From Solen grandis (taxonomy: Eukaryota; Mollusca; Bivalvia; Adapedonta; Solenidae): a stretch of 64,000 nucleotides of DNA. Below are positions 52,901 through 63,100 of this stretch, one piece after another. The number at the start of each line of letters is the position of its first letter. Positions within the stretch are counted from its first letter, which is position 1. The stretch spans positions 19,041,214 through 19,105,213 of the forward strand of contig CM037778.1 of assembly GCA_021229015.1 (NCBI GenBank), given 5' to 3'. The position numbers were made by a program, and so were the translations under genes. The notes under the pieces were generated by a model. That model saw nothing but the letters and a program-made list of their open reading frames with translations, was not told where the DNA came from and ran no database searches.

Positions 52901-55900
52901 GAATGTTAAACTTAATTGAAAAAATATTTTGCACTTTTTTTGCAGTTTCCGTTTCTAGTTCACCTGACACGGTAATTTTAATTAGTCATTATCCTTCTTT
53001 CTTCTCAATGATGAAAATGTATTGAATATTGATATCCAATACTTTTGACTTGTTATAGACCCGTACTTTGCTGTTTAAAAGGTCATGAAGATGTCTTAAA
53101 CCACAGTCTTTGAATGCAAATTATTCTACATAAAGTATGATCAAGTTGAATATATCTTATATCGTCGTCATGTTCAAATATACGTTTTCAAACAGACTGT
53201 TGGTATCATTATATGATACCATTTATGTTAAGCTTAAAACAACTGTTCATGATCTATGATACATCATACCAAGTTATAACCAACCTATAATCATGTATTC
53301 TAAGCAAATATATGTAATAGTAAATGAAATACAAATGTATCATTGATTTAATCGTACGTTCATTGATAGGTAAATGAAATCAACCCTTTTTTGTTTTTTA
53401 AATTGCCATCAAGGCAGTGATACATGTACCAGTGATTTAATATTGTGAATCTAAACAATGTTATAATTTTGCACATTATGATTCAGTCTAATCCACATTT
53501 TCACGAGTCGGCAATGCCGGATGGCTCCAAGGTTTCCTGTCCTCCGAGTACTGTCTGTCACCTGCAGCTTGTCACCGAACTAAACAATGGAACATGGCAA
53601 GTATATACATATGATTTGATATCCTTACGAACGATTTCTCCAACTCTTCTAAATATATTAGTTTTCTTGGTTTTATAAACTTATACATGCTTTTAGAGTA
53701 TTTCAAGAAACAAAAAATACGAATGTATTGCTAAGAATCATTTATGTGTAGGAAAACAATGCGTATTATCCATTAATATTGTGTTGTCTGCAAAACACTT
53801 TATGAATAAAATAATAATCTCACCTTGTATCTTGCAGCACACCCTTGAGGGAGTGTGGACCTGGTGTTTCTGGAGTCCACGTGTTTCAGCCTAACTTTGT
53901 TCACGGGAAGTGTTTTACAACAGTCGGGTACAAAAGTGATAGTCAGCCAGGGACAAATTCAGTCTGCATATCAGCAGGGTAACATGATATGACAGTCATT
54001 TTTAAATTTGGGTAATTTTAATGCATATCGCTTTGTTCAAATAAAATACATACGAATGTTACTCGCCCACCTGAAATAAAATGGTTAAAATGTAAATACG
54101 GTGGATATAATGTCTGATCATGTTATATGTGGCATTTGTTTTTGTATTGTCGTTAATGTGTGTAATAATAATGATGATGAATACTCTTATGTTTGCATTC
54201 AGATCTAATGGAGAAGAAAGGCACTATGACATCGAGACAAAATTGACAACAGGTAATTTATTTCATTTGCTGAAATAGTCATTAACAGTATAAGAATAAA
54301 AAAGATGTCACCATATATATTTATACAAAAATAACACAACTTTTTCACTGTATTCACTATCAGTTACAGTGTATATTTATGCACTGCTAGCTCTTTACAA
54401 GTAAAAGAACAATACACAAAATATCACTTGAATATCATTTAAAATAAAATTTAAACCCCATTTATACACAAATGTAAAATAAAAAAATAATGCAATCAAT
54501 TAGATATAATTCAAGTTATGCTAATACTTGCAGAATTTGGCCCATGCCAGAAACTACATTGCAAGAACGGGGGAGCCTGCAAGTCTAATACAAACCCGCC
54601 CTTGTGTGTCTGTCGGGCTGGTTTCAGCGGGCCAGAGTGTGAGACAGGTACCACAAGTGCTATCTTTAGAACTACCTTTACAATTTCTACATTTTTGTTA
54701 TATTTATTAGGACATATGTATTTTTTTGTATTATGTAATTATGTATATTTTCAAGGTTCATCGTTATTTTCTAGGTTTATCGTATTTGTATAATGAAATA
54801 CTCATTTAACCATTTGAATATATCTAAGAACACTAAGAAATAGACCAAATCAGCGTTTATTGTATAGATTTCTTCACATTCTTTAGTTCACTGAGGGTGT
54901 ATCACAAAATTTTACATATATTAAATTTCTTCTATGAGTATAAATGTTTCTATAGTAAAACCAGTCGGCAATGCAAATGGAGGCACAACCAGCGTGAATT
55001 CTCAAATGTTTGATGGTGATGGTGGGATGCCAGCTCAAATACACTGCCAACAGCATGTTCAGTGCACAATTCCAATTCCGTTTTATGGTCCATCACATGA
55101 ACAGTAGGATATATGTTAATTTGTATTACTTATTTTGCAACAAACTTAAACAAATAAAAGAAATCTAAGCAGTGCATAACAAGTAAATTATTGTTCATTA
55201 TAAGGGTATATGTTTTACATATTTATAATATTCTCTTACTAGTGATTATTGAAAAGTTTTGTTACAAATACATTTTATATATCAGTTAGCAACTAATCTT
55301 CCTTTCAAAATAGTTTGTTTTCAGGCCTACCAAAATTGTTTTCTTTATTTTATCATATTGAATCTTTGAAGTCAAGTCTAAAACAAATGCTTTTAAATGC
55401 GATAAATATTACGCTTGTAAAAAAAATCATAAATATTAATAGAGGAAATTAATATATTTTAAGATTATATTGAATTCCCAATTTCAATTTTTTACAGGCT
55501 TAAAATAGGCTATATAGACAGTGACCTTGATATCAGCTCGGTCCCATCCGTTTTGACCCCTGACGGTAGGAGGCAAGAATCTCATTTAGCTATGACAACA
55601 ATATATCCAAAATCAACAGGTGAACATAAGATATGCTTCAAAACACCCGGGGACCCTTCGAAGCCAAGGTAAATAGTAAATATTATGTCCATATATATAT
55701 GCATTTGTATTTATGGACGCAAGAGATGATTTAATTTTATCACGCTATAGCTGCGCCATAGAATATAAATATACACGTAGATGTTTACTGTTTTTAATCT
55801 GTAATCTTTATTTAATGTTTTAGAGAGCCAGATAATATGGTGTGTGTGAACGTCACCGTATCAAACTCAGGTATGTTGATGGTATCCTTTTAGTTATTTG

Positions 55901-57064
55901 TTAATCAAACATGATTTTCTGTTTTATGAATTACTGTAAAATTGTATCCAATTTAAAATGCTCAAAAAAAGTCTATAAAACAATAGCTAAGGCATATTTC
56001 TGTGAAAAGTACTGTAGTGTTTTATATGGGTCACTGTATGTCATATTGTCATGAAATCAAAAAAAAAAATATGAATGTTTCTTAGGAAACAAGGTTTTGC
56101 ATCTTATAAAAACCCCTTTGTCAAAAAAATGCAACGTTAATGCCATCAGTGGTTGAATCTTATGCATTGGATTTAACTAAACCATTTTGTATATTTTTTC
56201 TGATAATTTATGACTGTTTTCTTTCTAGAAGGTAGTATACAACTATCTTATGATAAAACAGTGATTGTAATATTAGAATGATTTACGCATTTACACTCTA
56301 TGTAATTTATGTAAAATGAAAGAAAAAAATGATTGAGTATGTACAGTGTGGGAGAGACAGTGATATTAATGTATAAATATATAGATTCATGATAAATGTA
56401 CGTCAGTTTTCGAGCTATGATTTATATACCCATGCAAATTCTGTTTAGTCATGATTCTATTGATTCTACCACTCATTACATTTTTGATATTTCAGGAAAC
56501 AATGACCCTACACAACTTCTGGTAATAATCCAATAATTTTCCAACTCTTATCCACTAAAACATTTATGTGTACCTAAATATCATCTGTGGAAAGTGTTAT
56601 GACTTTGTCTACTAGTTCAAATGCAAAAATATTTTTAAAAATCACATATTTATGTCGTACTTTGATCGTTTCACAGTTCTCGATAAAGTGTACTCATAAA
56701 TATATTTCCTCTCAGGTGTGCTGAAATTTAATATCCATCATTTTTAAGGAGCAGCTGTTTTTATACGTGTAATGTTGTCTAATTGTGTATTCGAGTTAAG
56801 TCTCTACTAGCCTACATACCCTTTTACAGAATACCCAGACTCCAATGATTGCTCCAGACAAATCTGCCTTTTCGTGCATGGTCAATAACACTTGCCATAT
56901 CGCCTTCATGAGAGAGCCTGTAAATGGTTCATGGTTTGTACATAGTCTTACTAATATAGTTTCCATTTATCATTATCCATTTACCATTATCCCGAGTACT
57001 TTAACAGAACACATAAATGTAGACACATTTCTTCGATTTACGTTTATTAAAGTATACACGTATT

Positions 57065-57105
<41 letters not shown>

Positions 57106-60100
57106 GGGTCAGAATAACTTACATTTTAATCAGTATAATATGCAGTTTTTAGCTAAATGTGAATGTACTATTTCTACTGTATTTAAGTTAAATATTTAAT
57201 GTATTTTCAAATGTTTTTTTCTGTTTCCGTGCTTGTTATTTAAGCTATGACCGTGATAACATATGATATTAACTTGTAACATGTAACACTTTTTGTGACA
57301 CTGAAACCTGCCTAATAGGTCTTTGCCTCCTGTCGTATCAATATAATACATATTTCTGACATACGTCTATATATGAATATATTCAGTAATTTAATAATTT
57401 AGTATGAAAAGTTTCTTTTTCTGTATCTTTTTACAGTGAGCCTATACGTGAGTGCGGAACGGGCGTCAATGGACTTCATATATTTGAGCCACAAAAGGTG
57501 GATGGTAAATGTTTCACGGACATTGGATATGTAACAGGCAGCAGTGAGAGTTCCAATAGCGTGTGTCTCACCTCAGGGTACGTTGACGCAGTTTTTCTAC
57601 ATTAATGGCACCACAACTACCACTGCAGTTGCAATTTCTGTCATTGTCACTAATGCTAGATCTAGTTTAGCAGCATAAAATCTAATGTTAATGCTACAGC
57701 TGGAGTTTTTTTAAAACTTCTGCAATGGCAATAAATTATTGTTTATATTCACATGGAATATTTGTTAACTGGTGATAAAAGATATGAAGAAAATGGTTTT
57801 AAAGAGACTACTTCTGTTTTGGAATGTTTTAGATATAACTTTATTGAATAACGCGTGAATAGGCTCCGATGGAGGTCAAGGGCAAATTATCGGAGATGCA
57901 GAGAGACATAGAATTTGACCAACTGAAAATTACTATCATCTAAATCTCCATTTGTTTTATGCGCATTCCTTTTCAGATCAAACGGGGAAGAGATGCATTA
58001 TACTCTCGAAGCAAAAAAGACGACAGGTATGTAGAAATGGCTTTGATATACCTTAGTGTAGACTACTATTGGTACTTTATTTATGGAGAAATCAGTTGTT
58101 CATAATAACGCTAATATGTGTAAATGTTTTCATTGCTTTATTTCTGACTGTTCAATAACGTGCAAACCGTAAAGTGGCATATGGTATTCTTTGGAATTCT
58201 TAATTGGTCTGGATTGTTCCACGCGTAATGCATAATTAACCATACTTGTGTATAATTTAATATTTTTATGTATAGCATTTCTCCTGAATACTGACATTTT
58301 TTTTTTGACGATGTATGAAATTAAAATAACTTTTTCATAACAAACAACTTCCTTTTCAAAAGTTAATTCTGAAAGTCTCAAAACATTGAATTATTTCATA
58401 TTAAAAAGGTGTCCACACATTCTGTGTTATTATTACTATTTAACAATAAGCGAAATATTTTTTTTATTTTGTTTTGTTTAGTCCCAGACTGTATGTGTCT
58501 CAACAATGGCCAATGTATGGACAGAACGTGCTTTTGTAAGAGCGGTTTCTCTGGAAACAATTGCCAATATTGTGAGTCCTCTTTAGAAGTGTAAACTATT
58601 GTGGTGTATTAGTGCCGTAGCAGACTCGTTGTCGATACTTAAATTTCTGTCTTACTTGGTTTAAGATTCTTTTTCATAGAAGATCGATATACAGATTATT
58701 GAAAGCTGTATGTCGAAGATTATGTCAGTATAATGCATTACGTATATATGTGATGAAACTGATAAAAAGGAGCATAATTTTTATGAACATCATGACTAAT
58801 CTTAATATATTACTTTCAGAAATTAAATGTCTTTTAAATATCCCTGGATGACTTCATAGCGATACAATTTTTGGAACATTTACAATCATGAAATTAATTA
58901 ATCAGAACTTGTTTTAAAATGCTTGAGGAATTGCATAATTCTAAATATTGTGTCTTCTGTTATTTCACTTCAGCAACTGGTCCTAAATTATCCGAAAATG
59001 CAACAGTCGATGGAAAGGTAGTAACCTTGGTATTTCTTAGACTAACAGCCGCATATTCATTCACGACAGTTTGTAAAATATGTTGATGTTTTATGAAAAT
59101 AGAACACTTTAGTGTCAAAAACAAGTCATTCCAAATGTTCATGTTTCAAATATACGCGTGTTGCTGTTGTTTTACTTGGGTTTTCTTCAAACATAAACAA
59201 TGTTACCGCATGTACGGGTTAACACCATTTCGCTAAATATATACGTTTGTAAACAATTGATAAAGTTAATGCTATCTACAAAGTATTTTTAAACCTAACC
59301 TACTTGGAATATACAGGTTGATCCGATCCAGAAGTTGCGAAGAAACTTCTTTAATGTCTATTAAGAAACTGTTTTTACTAATTCCTATCGAAGATGTACG
59401 TGTTGGAACAGCACTTTGCGCGTTAGATAATCTTGAAGACATCCTCGTCCCAACTGATAGCGGCTTAGTCATTGCTCATACACCATTCGCATCCATGCCA
59501 CCAGACCCTGATGAAATCGAACTTCAAACATTTCGATTCGGGGTCAGTGTGAACTACCTATGCCATTTTAACACCAATAAGGATTACTTCTTCTTTGCGC
59601 ATATATATAAAAACACACGAATTTCAACTTGTGCCTTAAATGGTGTGTTGGCATAAATTGAATAGCAGACTGATTGTTTACAGCACCCACCGCTTTTCAC
59701 GGAGATGTTCATACCTGAGGTTCTGAGTTGCTCTGTTGGACGGGAATGTAAGATTGCTCTGCCGGTAGAGGGCAACTGCTCTCATGCGTAAGTTGTGACC
59801 CATATCTCTGTTAAGTTGTAAGTTGCATATGGAATAAACAAATGTTTTAAACAAATATATGATATTTCGTTTAGTAAGTTTAGAAAATAGTCAAACGTTT
59901 AGCACCGATATTATGTACTTTTCTTTTACCAGTATGAATATTTCAAATCAGAACGCGACAGTTTAACCAATTAATATTGCATTAGTGTTACTAACTCCTA
60001 TTGTTGGCCATTACACATTTATAAGGTTGGTCTCAACTGCTTAAGCTGAAAAGTTACCAATAGTTTTACGTGATACTACAAATCCTTTTCCAAATTTAAA

Positions 60101-63100
60101 ACATTTTCATTTTATCAAAATAACAGATTCCTTTAAATAAGCAAATTTAACTGAAATAATATTGCGTTCTTTTGTATAAAACGAGTACAAGGCGGTTTTC
60201 ATGGAAGGAACTGGAACCCAGCATTGCTGCTTAAATAACCGTTGGAGGTTATTATTCGACTGTAATTCACACGCTAGTAGAATGCTGTTAACCATTCTGT
60301 ATATCGATATGAAATAACAAAGCTTACGAGTACGTCACGAAAAATGTTTAAAATAAATTTATAAAGAAAGTATTGTAGCTTGTATTTTCATTGTAGACCC
60401 ATGGTCCAGCACGGCCATTACACGCTGGACCTAGAGGTCGACCCTCCTGACACACGACTGTTGTCTGACAGCGGACAAGGACGATGTAGCTACGAATCTA
60501 TGATCACTGTCACCCCGAAAACCCCGGGCGCCTCTACATACTGTGTCCAGACAGTGGATTATCTCGGGTAACACTTGCAATTATGACCCAGTAGTATACA
60601 TACACGTTCTAGTGACATTAAATTTCACTGATTATGTACCTAAGGGGATTTCGTGATAACATTTACTCGTGGATCTATGTTCTAGAAAACGTGAGGTCTA
60701 TATGAGAGACAAGTTTTCGTGGGGATTTATATTCGTGGATAAAACTCTCCACGATATCGACGAAAATACCATAAAAATTAATGATTGCACAGTATAAAAA
60801 TTTGCCTAGCTTAATGAATTATCATTATTCTTTGCATCTCTGTTGACTTGTTTCCATGCGTTCATGTCATGAGCAAATGTTAAATTCTTTCTCTGCGGTT
60901 ACCTCCCTTGCGAGAGGGATAAGTATACATGCTAAAATTCTTCAGGCATTCTGAATGACAGGTAGCATGCGTTGCATATTACTCAAAGAATTTAAATCTA
61001 TCACACTGTCACACACACGTTGTCAATAGTTAATGATTTTTTCTAAGTGGATCATATCAGAGAAAATCGTATTGTGTTTGTTTCTAATTTAAAACTGTGC
61101 AATTTTATTTTCCTTAGCGTGAATGCAGATGAACTTTGCTACAATATCAGTGCCAAAGGTAAGTCTTAATTACCTCAATATATCCCTTATATTTGACATC
61201 AACAAATGTATATACAGTATACTTGGTTACACATTAAATATTTGAATATATTGCAACCACATATACAAACTTATTTCACGTTCTGGTCATTCGGATATTT
61301 TACGTGTGGGCTCTCAGTAGGTCGGTAGTTCACATGTACTTAGCTGATCGATATAAAAATACCATCGCGGCGATGGTAAACTGTATAGCAGTAGTAACAA
61401 TAATAAACTAACTTCAACATAAATAATTATGCTTTTCATTTTGAAAATAATTGCGAAGCTAATATGTTAATAGCATTTAGCATCATTTTTTATATAAGGG
61501 AAATAAATCAAACTTTAAAATGTAATGTAAAATATATGTTATCTTTCTTTATTTCCAGACAGTTTTGGAAATTCAAATGTGAGTAATATTGCAAATAGTA
61601 TATTTCTTTAAATAATTTGTTTATAGTTTACAAGTTTGACCTTTAAATAGGGATACCATGTACAGATATGGGTTGTGTGTGTCAATGAAAACACATACAA
61701 ATCTATAAATTGTCAAGTTACCAACAATAGTGTCGAAAATAAGTGCAGTGAATTCGCAATATTTCGAGGGGCGATTTTGCGAGTATCATGCCTTTTCCGA
61801 GGTATATTTCCGGTCTCTACGCGGATTATGTTAAAGGGATAACAAGAGAAAACAACCCGCCGCGAGGACATCGTGGTAATTGATCCGACTGCGGATCCGA
61901 AGGTTATGGGTTCAAACCCCGTTCAGGGCGAGAACTTCTCATAGCCTTCCCGGGCGCAAAGTACTGGTTCAACCCAGGAACCGTCGAGAGGGATAAGTAT
62001 AAGTTGTAAAAAAAAAACTTGTTTCTTGATTGATGTAAAATGAATGTTTGAACGAAAGGAAACAAACCGAGCCCTGCGGTAATCCGAGCATATCATTGTC
62101 ACGAATCTAGCAATTTTGCTTTATTTTTAAACTGATCTGTAGATATGTATATCTATTACTTACAAAAGTACCTTCCAAGCTAGAACAATAAAATGTAGTA
62201 AAAGGGACGGATACACTTTAGAGGAACGTTTCATATTGCAATTCGATAAATGTCATGTTAGGCGTTGATATTGTTAAATCTTGTCATAGATTCGTCTATT
62301 CAAAATCACATATATACATATATTATGTACACAGCAAGGGACAAAAATAACTACTATCCGTCAAACATTTGCAAATTTATCAGACATTTGATTCCTTAAA
62401 ATGATTCTGAAAATACCATGCGAATTAAGCAATTTCAACCCAGGCCATAATTCTTATTCATCAATATCAAACGTCTATAGTTTGCATTCAGATTCCAGAA
62501 AATGCAAATTTCCAAGGTGAGGTTTTACAAGATCTATAGATTTATCGTGACTAGAATCACACTTCTTAAGATTTAATGGAAAAAGATCACATTCCCAGGA
62601 ATATTGGCAAATTCATTTTTCCTGAGAGAAGATATTGACTATTTCAAATGTTAAATCCTGATTCTAAGTCTAAACCGTAGACTTTGGAGAATGATGAATT
62701 AAATCCCTGAGTGAGTTTCTTCCACAGCCTGACTCGCTCTTTGTGGAACCGACGGTGCCTATGAATTCTTTGCTAGCGTGCTCACCAGACATCACGTGTC
62801 ATAACACAATGGAAGTCAGACAAACTGGACCATCTTGGTAATATGACAGGCTCATTTCTAATCGTAGATATCAAGCTTTGCCACTTTTGTGTATAGAAAT
62901 TTTGCTCGAATTTCAAAGCATACATACATTTCGATAATCATTTCATATAATAATCTGTTCCTATATGCAAAGTTTCTAATGAAATAGTCTACGATTTGAA
63001 ATATCAATTACAATGTACTTTTATGCACTTTCTATTTCTTAACACCATTGTGACGCCTCAGATCTTAGATCATATCATTATAGATATACTACCAAACTTG

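Noticed and set aside
53597..53602. GT donor at 53601 for unit 8 e5
   Set aside because: It would end the exon in phase 0 and break the join to e6; the GC donor keeps phase 2.
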